Positions 1 to 6,875 of a stretch of DNA of 9,454 bases are shown one piece after another. The notes beneath the pieces were generated by a model. That model made no database searches. It saw nothing but the letters and a program-made list of their open reading frames with translations, and was not told the origin of the DNA. Within the stretch, counting starts at the first letter, position 1. Each line of letters begins with the position of its first letter. The stretch lies in NCBI GenBank assembly GCA_934162625.1, contig CAKPJM010000041.1, positions 1 through 9,454 of the forward strand, given 5' to 3'. This DNA is from an uncultured Clostridia bacterium. Its GTDB lineage: Bacteria > Bacillota > Clostridia > TANB77 > CAG-508. A program made the position numbers and the translations under genes.

Positions 1-16
1 AAATCTAATAGAGCAA

Positions 17-45
17 TTGACAAATTTTATAAAGAATAATAAAAT
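17..45 (+). promoter_or_regulatory. Housekeeping promoter of the gatCAB operon
   Basis: The -35 box TTGACA (17-22) is a perfect consensus match. A 17-bp spacer separates it from the -10 box TAAAAT (40-45), which matches TATAAT at five of six positions. Transcription should begin near 52, giving a leader of about 57 nt before gatC that contains a small hairpin (65-85). Its position directly upstream of gatC fits a promoter for the whole gat operon. Confidence 0.75.
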
Positions 46-64
46 AAAAAAGGATTATATATTT

Positions 65-85
65 GTCCCTACATTTAGTGGGGAC
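65..85 (+). repeat. Hairpin in the gatC leader, related to the GC-rich intergenic repeats
   Basis: An 8-bp stem with one G-T wobble pairs GTCCCTAC (65-72) with GTGGGGAC (78-85) around the loop ATTTA. The left arm read on the other strand is GTAGGGAC, resembling the TGTAGGGGC head of repeats elsewhere in the window. No T-run follows, so it is unlikely to terminate transcription. It ends 11 bases before the gatC ribosome binding site. No T-box or riboswitch signature is visible in this short leader. Confidence 0.5.
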
Positions 86-108
86 GGTTTTGTATAAAGG
101 AGAATTTT

Positions 109-396
109 ATGAAAAAGGTTAGTAAAGAAGAAATCAGGCATATTGCAAATTTGGCAAGATTAGAGTTGAACGAGGATGAAATAGATAACTACATAGAAAA
201 CTTACAAGATATTTTAAACTTTGCAGATGTTGTAAATAATGCGCCAGTACAAGATTTAGATATAACAATTGGAACAAATGAAGCGAAAAATGTATTTAGA
301 AAAGACGAAGTTAAAATATTTGAAGACAATGAAGCATTGCTTGCAAATGCAAAAGACAAAGAAAGAAATATGTTTAAAATCCCAAAAGTAATTTAA
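109..396 (+). CDS. gatC: Asp-tRNA(Asn)/Glu-tRNA(Gln) amidotransferase subunit C
   Basis: GatC is the small subunit of the GatCAB amidotransferase. It wraps around and stabilises the GatA-GatB interface in the cytosolic enzyme that converts Glu-tRNA(Gln), and often Asp-tRNA(Asn), to the amide form. The 95-residue product has the usual family length. The N-terminal helix carries the typical HIANLARLEL sequence (residues 11-20). The C-terminal half shows the N-FRKDEV motif followed by ALLANAKDKERNMFKIPKVI, the conserved tail that contacts GatA. An AAAGGAG ribosome binding site (97-102) lies 6 bases before the ATG. It is the first gene of gatC-gatA-gatB. Identity is certain from sequence and context. 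Confidence 0.97.
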   Translation: MKKVSKEEIRHIANLARLELNEDEIDNYIENLQDILNFADVVNNAPVQDLDITIGTNEAKNVFRKDEVKIFEDNEALLANAKDKERNMFKIPKVI

Positions 397-399
397 TAC

Positions 400-426
400 T
401 GTAGGGGCGTCACCCTCGGCGACCCG
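400..426 (+). repeat. TGTAGGGGCG intergenic repeat copy inside the gat operon
   Basis: A GC-rich segment begins with TGTAGGGGCG and ends with GCGACCCG, against an AT-rich background. Its two ends can pair only partly, so it looks like a decayed or rearranged copy. Three clear copies sharing the TGTAGGGG head lie at 9052-9075, 9101-9121 and 9138-9164. It occupies most of the 51-bp gap between gatC and gatA and stops just before the gatA ribosome binding site (AAGGAGG, 435-441). No promoter or terminator is evident in this gap. Confidence 0.6.
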
Positions 427-447
427 AACTAAAAAAGGAGGTAAATA

Positions 448-1926
448 ATGGAATTATACGAATTAACAGTCCACGAATTAATGGATAAGTTAAATAAAAA
501 GGAAATAACATCAGAAGATATTACAAAAAGTTATGTAAGCAGAATAAATGAAAAAGAAGACAATATAGAAGCTTTTGTTACTGTTCTTTCAGAAGATGCA
601 GAAAATAAAGCCAAAGAAATAGATAAAAGAATAGAAAAAGGAGAAATTACAAACAAGTTAGCAGGAATTCCAATAGGAATAAAAGACAACATTTGTACAA
701 AAGGTATAAAAACAACATGTAGTTCTAAAATGCTAGAAGATTTTGTATCTCCATATGATGCAACAGTAATGGATAAAATAAATGCTGAGAATTTAATTAC
801 AATAGGAAAACTTAATATGGATGAATTTGCTATGGGTGGATCAACAGAAAATTCATACTTTAAAAAAACAAGAAATCCTTGGGATTTAAGTAAAGTTCCA
901 GGAGGTTCATCTGGAGGAAGTGCAGCAGCAGTTGCTAGTCAAATGGTACCTTGGGCACTAGGCTCAGACACAGGTGGAAGCATTAGACAACCAGCTTCTT
1001 TCTGCGGAGTTGTTGGATTAAAGCCAACATATGGACTTGTTTCAAGATATGGATTAGTTGCATTTGCATCATCACTTGACCAAATAGGACCAATAACAAA
1101 AGATGTTAGAGATAGTGCTATTTTATTAAATATAATTGCAGGACATGACGAAAAGGATTCTACATCAGTAGATATACCTAAAAAAGATTATGAAAAAGCA
1201 TTGACAGGAGATATAAAAGGACTTAAAATAGGTGTACCAAAAGAATTCTTTGGAGAAGGAATAAATGAAGAAGTTAAAGAAAGCTTAAAACAGGCAATAG
1301 AAACATATAAAGAACTAGGAGCAGAAGTAGAAGAGTTTTCTTTAGACATTGCAAAATATGCATTAGCAACATATTATATAATTGCATGTGCAGAGGCTAG
1401 TTCTAATTTAGGCAGATTTGATGGAATCAGATATACATATAGAGCGAAAGACTTTAAAGACTTAAAAGATTTATATAAGAAAACTAGAAGTGAGGGCTTT
1501 GGAGCAGAAGTAAAAAGAAGAATTATACTTGGAACATATGTATTATCTTCTGGATATTATGATGCATATTATAAAAAAGCTCAACAAGTTCGTACATTAG
1601 TAATGAATGAATTTAATAAGGGCTTTGAAAAATATGATGTTATACTTACTCCAACATCACCAACAGTAGCTTTTGGAATAGGAGAAAAATCAAATAATCC
1701 ATTAGAAATGTATTTAGCAGATATTTGCACAGTTTCTGTAAATATAGCAGGATTACCTGGCATTTCAATCCCTTGCGGAGTAGATAGTGACGGAATGCCA
1801 ATAGGAATGCAATTAATAGGAAACAAATTCCAAGAAGAAACTATATTAAATGCAGCATATAGTTTTGAACAAGAATACAAATTTAGAGAGAAATATAAAC
1901 CTCAATTCAAAGGAGGGGTAAAATAA
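448..1926 (+). CDS. gatA: Asp-tRNA(Asn)/Glu-tRNA(Gln) amidotransferase subunit A
   Basis: GatA is the glutaminase subunit. It belongs to the amidase-signature family and hydrolyses glutamine to release ammonia, which is channelled to GatB. The 492-residue product has full family length. The Ser-cisSer-Lys triad can be read directly: Lys79 in GIPIGIKDN, Ser154 in PGGSSGGSAAAVAS, and Ser178 in DTGGSIRQPA. These are the same positions as in the Staphylococcus aureus enzyme as I remember it. The glycine/serine-rich amidase signature spans about residues 150-182. A strong AAGGAGG site (435-441) precedes the ATG. The stop codon TAA shares one base with the ATG of gatB, so the two genes are probably translationally coupled. 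No frameshift or missing key residue was seen. Confidence 0.98.
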   Translation: MELYELTVHELMDKLNKKEITSEDITKSYVSRINEKEDNIEAFVTVLSEDAENKAKEIDKRIEKGEITNKLAGIPIGIKDNICTKGIKTTCSSKMLEDFVSPYDATVMDKINAENLITIGKLNMDEFAMGGSTENSYFKKTRNPWDLSKVPGGSSGGSAAAVASQMVPWALGSDTGGSIRQPASFCGVVGLKPTYGLVSRYGLVAFASSLDQIGPITKDVRDSAILLNIIAGHDEKDSTSVDIPKKDYEKALTGDIKGLKIGVPKEFFGEGINEEVKESLKQAIETYKELGAEVEEFSLDIAKYALATYYIIACAEASSNLGRFDGIRYTYRAKDFKDLKDLYKKTRSEGFGAEVKRRIILGTYVLSSGYYDAYYKKAQQVRTLVMNEFNKGFEKYDVILTPTSPTVAFGIGEKSNNPLEMYLADICTVSVNIAGLPGISIPCGVDSDGMPIGMQLIGNKFQEETILNAAYSFEQEYKFREKYKPQFKGGVK

Positions 1927-3368
1927 TGGCAAGAGAAGATTATGAAGCAGTAATAGGATTGGAAGTTCACGCAGAACTTTCAACAAAAACAAAAATATTT
2001 TGTTCATGCCCAACTACATTTGGAGCAGAACCAAACACTCATGTGTGCCCAATCTGTATGGCAATGCCAGGAACATTACCTGTGCTAAATGAAAAAGTTG
2101 TAGAATATGCAGTAAAAGCAGGTCTTGCAACAAATTGCGAAATTTCAAAAGATAGCAAAAATGATAGAAAAAATTACTATTATCCAGACTTACCAAAATC
2201 ATATCAAATTTCACAATTTGATAAACCATTATGCAATCATGGATATGTAGAAATAGATGATGAAAACGGAAACAAAAAGAAAATTGGAATTTTAAGGATT
2301 CACATAGAAGAAGATGCAGGAAAATTAAATCATGATGAGTTTGGTGGAGATAGCTTAGTAGATTTAAATAGAGCAGGAGTTCCACTAATAGAGATTGTTT
2401 CTATTCCAGATATGAGCAGTGCAGAAGAAGCGGATAGATATTTGAAAAAACTAAAATCAATATTAGAATACATAGAAGTATCAGATTGTAAGATGCAAGA
2501 AGGATCTTTTAGAGCAGATGTTAACGTATCTGTAAAAAAGAAAACCGATACTAAATTAGGAACACGTTCAGAAATGAAAAATATGAGTTCATTTAGAAGT
2601 ATTACAAGAGGAATTGAGTACGAAATAGAAAGACAAATAGATTTACTAGAAAAAGGAGAAAAAGTATTACAAGAAACATTAAGATGGGATGACGTATCTG
2701 GAAGAACTTTTTCAATGAGAGATAAGGAAGATGCACAAGATTATAGATATTTCCCAGAACCAGATTTAGTAGCAATAAAACTTTCAGATGAATATATAGA
2801 AAACGTAAAAAACAGTTTGCCAGAACTTCCAGAATCTAGACTTAATAGATATGTAGAAGAATACAAAATGACACCAAAAGATGCTGGAATAATAGTAAAC
2901 TCAAAATATTTATCAGATCTGTTTGAAAAAGCATCAAGTATTTGTAACAATTACAAAGCAGTTAGCAACTGGATTATTTCAGACATAACAGGAATATTAA
3001 ATGACAAAGAATTAGAAACAAATGAAATTCCATTTACAGCTGAAGAACTTGCAAAAGTTGTAATATTAATAGATAAGGGAACAATTAGTTCTAGTATTGG
3101 TAAAAAAGTAATAGCAGAATTATTTGAAAATCCAAGAGATCCAGAAGAAATTATAAAAGAAAAAGGATGGATACAAATATCAGATGAAGGTGCAATCAAA
3201 GAAGTAGTTATGAATATACTAGAAGCAAATCCACAATCAATAGCAGATTTTAAAGCAGGAAAAGACAGAGCACTAGGATTTCTAGTAGGACAAGCAATGA
3301 AACAAACAAAGGGAAAAGCAAACCCTCAACTTTTAAATAAGATGTTCCTAGAAGAATTAAAAAAATAA
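1926..3368 (+). CDS. gatB: Asp-tRNA(Asn)/Glu-tRNA(Gln) amidotransferase subunit B
   Basis: GatB is the kinase/transamidase subunit. It phosphorylates the side chain of the mischarged Glu (or Asp) on the tRNA and replaces the phosphate with ammonia received from GatA. The 480-residue product is full length. It opens with the family signature GLEVHAEL (11-18). The zinc-site region has Cys26, Cys28, Cys41 and Cys44. Next come YYYPDLPKSYQISQ (84-97), the LNRAGVPLIEIVSIPDM signature (147-163), and GSFRADVNVSV (193-203). The C-terminal part from about residue 330 is the helical, YqeY-like tRNA-binding tail, ending in NPQLLNKMFLEELKK. The ATG overlaps the gatA stop, and an AAAGGAGGGG ribosome binding site lies inside the end of gatA (1909-1918). 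Whether the enzyme also makes Asn-tRNA depends on whether the genome has asparaginyl-tRNA synthetase, which cannot be seen here. Confidence 0.98.
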   Translation: MAREDYEAVIGLEVHAELSTKTKIFCSCPTTFGAEPNTHVCPICMAMPGTLPVLNEKVVEYAVKAGLATNCEISKDSKNDRKNYYYPDLPKSYQISQFDKPLCNHGYVEIDDENGNKKKIGILRIHIEEDAGKLNHDEFGGDSLVDLNRAGVPLIEIVSIPDMSSAEEADRYLKKLKSILEYIEVSDCKMQEGSFRADVNVSVKKKTDTKLGTRSEMKNMSSFRSITRGIEYEIERQIDLLEKGEKVLQETLRWDDVSGRTFSMRDKEDAQDYRYFPEPDLVAIKLSDEYIENVKNSLPELPESRLNRYVEEYKMTPKDAGIIVNSKYLSDLFEKASSICNNYKAVSNWIISDITGILNDKELETNEIPFTAEELAKVVILIDKGTISSSIGKKVIAELFENPRDPEEIIKEKGWIQISDEGAIKEVVMNILEANPQSIADFKAGKDRALGFLVGQAMKQTKGKANPQLLNKMFLEELKK

Positions 3369-3378
3369 ACTAAAAGCC

Positions 3379-3407
3379 TTGACAAGACAAATAAAAATTA
3401 GTATAAT
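3379..3407 (+). promoter_or_regulatory. Perfect-consensus promoter of rpmF
   Basis: TTGACA (3379-3384), a 17-bp spacer and TATAAT (3402-3407) match the sigma-70/sigma-A consensus at all twelve positions. Transcription should start near 3414, giving a leader of about 64 nt with the ribosome binding site GAGGGAGG (3462-3469). Such a strong promoter suits a ribosomal protein gene and separates rpmF transcription from the gat operon upstream. No terminator was seen between gatB and this promoter, so some read-through from gat is likely. Confidence 0.88.
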
Positions 3408-3477
3408 CTTATAGTGACTTTAAAGAATAATATGTAAAACATAGATAGATAAAGCATTTACGAGGGAGGGAATAAAA

Positions 3478-3660
3478 ATGGCACAACCAAAAAGAAGATG
3501 GTCAAAACAAAGAACACATACAAAAAGATCAACATGGAAATTAGAAACACCAAATATTGCAACATGTAAACATTGTGGAGAGCCAGTATTACCACACAGA
3601 GTTTGCGACAATTGTGGATATTATGATGGAAAAGAAGTAATAGTAAAAAAAGATGCCTAA
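3478..3660 (+). CDS. rpmF: 50S ribosomal protein bL32
   Basis: bL32 is a small zinc-binding protein of the large ribosomal subunit. The 60-residue product has the expected length. The basic N-terminus MAQPKRRWSKQRTHTKRSTW is close to the usual bL32 start, which normally reads MAVPKRR. Two CxxC pairs (Cys30/Cys33 and Cys43/Cys46) form the zinc site, marking this as the zinc-containing (C+) form rather than a cysteine-free paralogue. It has its own consensus promoter and a GAGGGAGG ribosome binding site. The yceD gene that often precedes rpmF is absent here; gatB takes that place. The last codons form the left arm of the terminator hairpin. Confidence 0.97.
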   Translation: MAQPKRRWSKQRTHTKRSTWKLETPNIATCKHCGEPVLPHRVCDNCGYYDGKEVIVKKDA

Positions 3661-3676
3661 AAAAGGCATTTTTTTT
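3651..3676 (+). terminator. Intrinsic terminator of rpmF, overlapping the stop codon
   Basis: The stem ATGCCT (3653-3658) pairs with AGGCAT (3664-3669) around a five-A loop and is followed by a run of seven T (3670-3676). The stem can extend outward through a G-T pair into A-T pairs. The rpmF stop codon TAA (3658-3660) lies at the top of the stem and in the loop, so the terminating ribosome sits on the hairpin. Confidence 0.85.
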
Positions 3677-3710
3677 ATATATTAGGAAATTTCTCATTTC
3701 CTAGTATATA
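3676..3710 (+). repeat. 15-bp inverted repeat downstream of rpmF
   Basis: TATATATTAGGAAAT (3676-3690) pairs with ATTTCCTAGTATATA (3696-3710) around the loop TTCTC, with a single G-T wobble. It immediately follows the T-run of the rpmF terminator. No T-run follows it in either direction, so it does not look like a second classical terminator. It may protect the rpmF mRNA 3' end if read-through occurs, or be a relic of a mobile palindrome; this is inference. Confidence 0.6.
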
Positions 3711-3734
3711 AAAAATGCTATAATCGCTATTGCC

Positions 3735-3768
3735 TTTGAGATTTCCTCATTACATTCGGAAACTCAAA
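3735..3768 (+). repeat. Second inverted repeat in the rpmF-der gap
   Basis: TTTGAG-A-TTTCC (3735-3746) pairs with GGAAACTCAAA (3758-3768), giving 11 base pairs with one bulged A and an 11-nt loop. It ends two bases before the -35 box of the der promoter. Its function is unknown. As DNA it could be an operator; as RNA it would be made only by read-through from rpmF. Confidence 0.45.
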
Positions 3769-3770
3769 TC

Positions 3771-3799
3771 TTGACTAAATAATGCTTATGATATAAAAT
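3771..3799 (+). promoter_or_regulatory. Promoter of the der-plsY-gpsA group
   Basis: TTGACT (3771-3776), a 17-bp spacer and TAAAAT (3794-3799) match consensus at five of six positions in each box. Transcription should begin near 3806, giving a very short leader of about 20 nt before der. An overlapping TATAAA at 3792 would leave only a 15-bp spacer and is the less likely -10 box. Confidence 0.65.
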
Positions 3800-3825
3800 A
3801 TTATTCGAAAGAAAAGGTGAAAAAT

Positions 3826-5154
3826 ATGGCAAAACCAATGGTTGCAATAATAGGAAAACCAAATGTTGGAAAATCAACATTTTTTAATTATATAATAGGA
3901 AAAAGACTATCAATAGTAGAAGATTTACCTGGGGTTACAAGAGACAGAGTTTATGGAGAAGCAAACTGGAGAGGAAGAAAATTTACATTAATTGATACAG
4001 GAGGAATTGAGCCTAAATCAGATGATATTATATTAAAACAAATGAAGGACCAAGCAGATATAGCAATAAGTATAGCAGATGTTATAGTGTTTTTAACAGA
4101 TATAAAACAAGGTGTGACTGCAGCAGATCAAGAAATAGCACTAATGCTTAAAAAATCAAAAAAGCCTGTAGTATTAGTATGTAATAAAGCCGATAATTTT
4201 GGAAAAACAAGTGATGACATCTACGAATTCTATAATCTAGGGCTAGGAGATCCATATCCAGTATCTTCTGCTAATGCCTTAGGAATTGGAGATGTATTAG
4301 ATGCTATATATGAAAACTTTCCAGAAAAAGGGGATAATGATGAAGACAAAGAAATTATAAATGTTGCAGTTATAGGAAAGCCAAATGTCGGAAAATCATC
4401 TTTAGTAAACAAAATACTAGGAGAAAATAGAGTAATAGTAAGTAATATTGCAGGAACAACACGTGATGCAATAGATTCATATTTTGAAAATAGTAAAGGA
4501 AAATATAATTTTATAGATACAGCAGGAATAAGAAAGAAAAATAAAATTTCAGAATCAATAGAAAAATTTAGCATAATGAGATCTTTGTTGGCAATAGAAA
4601 GAGCAGATGTATGTTTATTGCTTATTGATGCAAATGAAGGAGTAACAGAGCAAGACACAAAAATTGCAGGTGAAGCACATGAAGCAGGCAAAGGTGTAAT
4701 AATAGTAATAAACAAATGGGATGAAGTAGAAAAAACAACAGGAACTTTAGAAAAATATACTAAAGAAGTATATAACAAATTAAGCTATTTAGCATATGCA
4801 CCAATTATATTTATATCAGCAAAAACAGGACAAAGAGTAGATAAACTATTTGATATGATAAACAAAGTGGCAAGTAATAATTCAATGAGAGTATCAACTT
4901 CAATGCTAAATCAAGTTATAAATGAAGCAATAGCAGTAGTTCAACCACCAACAGATAAAGGAAGAAGATTAAAAATACTATATGCTACACAAGCTAGTAC
5001 AAAACCACCAACATTTGTTATATTTGTAAATAATAAAGAACTATTTCATTTTTCTTATGAAAGATATTTAGTAAACCAAATAAGGACAAATTTTGGATTA
5101 GAAGGAACACCTATAAGAGTTATATCGAGAGAAAAAGGAGAAAAGGGGGAATAA
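3826..5154 (+). CDS. der: Ribosome biogenesis GTPase Der (EngA)
   Basis: Der is an essential GTPase with two tandem G domains that assists late assembly of the 50S subunit. The predicted product is 442 residues. The first G domain shows the P-loop GKPNVGKS (10-17), DTGG (57-60) and NKAD (120-123). The second shows GKPNVGKS (184-191), DTAG (231-234) and NKWD (296-299). The C-terminal KH-like domain runs from about residue 350. I chose the ATG at 3826 because the protein then begins MAKPMVAIIGKPNVGKS, as in other Der proteins, and AAAGGTGA (3813-3820) sits at a good distance. An in-frame GTG at 3817 lies inside that ribosome binding site and is unlikely. The gene is followed after 3 bases by plsY, so the two are probably cotranscribed. 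Confidence 0.97.
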   Translation: MAKPMVAIIGKPNVGKSTFFNYIIGKRLSIVEDLPGVTRDRVYGEANWRGRKFTLIDTGGIEPKSDDIILKQMKDQADIAISIADVIVFLTDIKQGVTAADQEIALMLKKSKKPVVLVCNKADNFGKTSDDIYEFYNLGLGDPYPVSSANALGIGDVLDAIYENFPEKGDNDEDKEIINVAVIGKPNVGKSSLVNKILGENRVIVSNIAGTTRDAIDSYFENSKGKYNFIDTAGIRKKNKISESIEKFSIMRSLLAIERADVCLLLIDANEGVTEQDTKIAGEAHEAGKGVIIVINKWDEVEKTTGTLEKYTKEVYNKLSYLAYAPIIFISAKTGQRVDKLFDMINKVASNNSMRVSTSMLNQVINEAIAVVQPPTDKGRRLKILYATQASTKPPTFVIFVNNKELFHFSYERYLVNQIRTNFGLEGTPIRVISREKGEKGE

Positions 5155-5157
5155 AAG

Positions 5158-5775
5158 ATGGCAGGAGTATATATAGGAGTTATAATAGTTGCTTATTTTT
5201 TGGGAAGCATAAGCTTTTCAGTAATATTTAGTAGAAAGTTTGCAGGTTTTGATGTAAGAGATAAAGGAAGTAAAAATGCAGGAACAACAAATGTCTTAAG
5301 AACAGTAGGAACAAAAGTAGCAGTATTAACACTAGTCTGTGATGTACTAAAAGGTGTACTAGCAATAACAGCAGCAATAGTTGCAAGCAAAATATGGACA
5401 GATGTAGATGTAAATTGCCTTAAATATTTAGCAGGATTCTTTGCAATATTAGGGCATACATTTCCAATATTCTTTGAATTTAGAGGAGGAAAAGGTGTTG
5501 CAACAGCATTAGGAGTCTTAATAACATTAAATTGGAAAATTGGGTTAATATGTTTAATATTTGCATTAATAATAATTGCATTTACAAAAATGGTATCAGT
5601 AGGATCACTACTTGCAGCAGTATTATACCCAATACTTACAATATTTATGGGAGAAGTTAGCTTTATTCCAGTTTTAATTAGTATACTCATAGCTTTATTA
5701 GTAATATTTAACCATAGAGAAAATATTAAAAGAATAAAAAACGGAACAGAAAATAAAATAAGTTTTAAGAAATAG
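5158..5775 (+). CDS. plsY: Acyl-phosphate:glycerol-3-phosphate acyltransferase PlsY
   Basis: PlsY is an integral membrane enzyme that moves an acyl chain from acyl phosphate (made by PlsX) to glycerol-3-phosphate. The product is lysophosphatidic acid, the first committed phospholipid precursor. The 205-residue product is of family length and strongly hydrophobic with several membrane segments. All three conserved loop motifs are present: GSKNAGTTNVLRTVG (37-51), GHTFPIFFEFRGGKGVAT (99-116), and NHRENIKRIKNGTENKI (185-201). The ATG is three bases after the der stop, and its ribosome binding site (AAAAGGGGGA) lies in the end of der. gpsA, which makes its substrate, follows. The TAG stop forms the base of a perfect hairpin. 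No plsX is in view. Confidence 0.97.
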   Translation: MAGVYIGVIIVAYFLGSISFSVIFSRKFAGFDVRDKGSKNAGTTNVLRTVGTKVAVLTLVCDVLKGVLAITAAIVASKIWTDVDVNCLKYLAGFFAILGHTFPIFFEFRGGKGVATALGVLITLNWKIGLICLIFALIIIAFTKMVSVGSLLAAVLYPILTIFMGEVSFIPVLISILIALLVIFNHRENIKRIKNGTENKISFKK

Positions 5776-5805
5776 GGAAAAAGGGGACAGGCCCCTTTTT
5801 CCCTA
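5773..5805 (+). repeat. Perfect 14-bp palindrome across the plsY stop codon
   Basis: TAGGGAAAAAGGGG (5773-5786) pairs without mismatch to CCCCTTTTTCCCTA (5792-5805) around the loop ACAGG. The first three bases are the plsY stop codon. The T-run is inside the stem and the sequence after it is AAAATT, so it is not a standard terminator. It ends five bases before the gpsA ribosome binding site (AAAGGAG, 5811-5817). The GGGGACAGG core recalls the GGGGACTGTCC arms of the palindrome at 9178-9238, suggesting a shared repeat family. Confidence 0.75.
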
Positions 5806-5824
5806 AAATTAAAGGAGCAAACAA

Positions 5825-6812
5825 ATGAAAAATATATGTATATTAGGTAGTGGAAGCTGGGGAACAGCTTTAGCAATACATTTAGCAAAAATGAATAATA
5901 AGATAAAAATGTGGGCATATTTGCAAGAAGAAGCAGATATTATCAATAATGAAAAAAGATGCAAGTTTCTTCCAAATGCAAAAATTCCAGAGAATATAAC
6001 GTGTACTACAGACTTTGAAGAAGCAATAAAAGACTCAGAAATGATTTTAATTGTAACGCCTTCAAAAGCTGTAAGAGAGACCCTTAAAAAATGTAAAAAA
6101 TACATTACTAATCAATCAATAATAATTTGTTCTAAAGGATTTGAAAAGGAAACTTTATATACATTAAATGAATTGGTTGAAGAAGAATTACCAAATTTAA
6201 AGATAGGCGGACTATCAGGCCCAAGCCATGCAGAAGAAGTGTCTATGGAGATTCCAACAGCATTAGTAATTGCTTCAAAACATGAAGATTTATTAGAAGA
6301 TGTTCAAAAAACATTTATGAACGAAAATTTAAGAATTTATAAAACAAAAGATTTGAAAGGAACAGAATTAGGAGGAGCATTAAAAAACATAATAGCATTT
6401 TGTGCTGGAATAATTACAGGATTAGAATTAGGAGATAATACATTTGCTGCACTACTTACTAGAGGACTTTCAGAAATGGCTAAATTAAGCGTGAAAATGG
6501 GAGGACAAATAAAAACAATATACGGTTTAACTGGACTTCGGTGATTTGATAGTAACATGCATGAGCAACCATAGTAGAAATAGAAAAGCAGGAATTCTTA
6601 TAGGAAAAGGTAAAACATTAGAACAGGCAAAACAAGAGGTGGGCATGACAATAGAAGCAATTGACAACATAGAAATTGCTTATGAGCTTTGCAAAAAATA
6701 TGATGTAGAAATGCCAATAGTAAACAGCGTTTATGACATTTTATATAACAACTTAAGGCCAAAAGATGCAGTTTTGAAATTAATGACAAGAGAAGCTAAA
6801 GAAGAAGACTAG
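5825..6812 (+). pseudogene. gpsA: Glycerol-3-phosphate dehydrogenase [NAD(P)+] GpsA, split by a one-base frameshift
   Basis: GpsA reduces dihydroxyacetone phosphate to glycerol-3-phosphate, the substrate of PlsY. Codons 1-238 run from 5825 to 6538; the frame then reads CGG TGA and stops at 6544. Omitting one base (C6539, or one T of 6537-6538) restores the frame through GDLIVTC, SNHSRNRKAG and on to a TAG at 6810-6812. The joined protein would be 328 residues, normal for the family. It has the NAD-binding GSGSWGTALA (8-17), SKGFE with Lys104, GPSHAEEV (132-139) and the catalytic Lys187 in GGALKN. No motif is missing and there is no other damage. A sequencing or assembly error, a recent mutation, or a +1 ribosomal frameshift are all possible. 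The ribosome binding site is AAAGGAG at 5811-5817. Identity is certain; whether the gene is broken in the cell is not. Confidence 0.93.
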
Positions 6813-6875
6813 AATATTTTATAAAAATATGGTGAAAATAACTTATAGAATATATAATAATTTTAGGAGGTAAAA

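Noticed and set aside
46..108. T-box or amino-acid riboswitch ahead of gatC
   Set aside because: The leader is under 60 nt and lacks the T-box sequence and any specifier-loop structure; only a short hairpin is present.
3817..3825. Upstream GTG start for der
   Set aside because: The GTG lies inside the AAAGGTGA ribosome binding site and adds residues not seen in Der proteins; ATG 3826 gives the standard N-terminus.
4230..4778. Minus-strand open frame (182 codons) opposite der
   Set aside because: The opposite strand encodes clear Der motifs throughout this stretch; the minus frame has low-complexity Ser/Ile/Phe-rich composition typical of an antisense shadow.
5193..5918. Long minus-strand open frame (241 codons) opposite plsY and gpsA
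   Set aside because: It is the shadow of two certain genes and crosses the palindrome at 5773-5805. Such shadows arise in AT-rich genes with biased codon use.
6546..6812. Separate small gene starting at TTG downstream of the gpsA frameshift
   Set aside because: It has no ribosome binding site and its product is exactly the missing C-terminal part of GpsA, so it is a piece of the same gene.
6853..6858. TATAAT as promoter of the zinc-ribbon gene
   Set aside because: The predicted start would fall on the ribosome binding site at 6865-6870 and there is no good -35 box 17 bp upstream.
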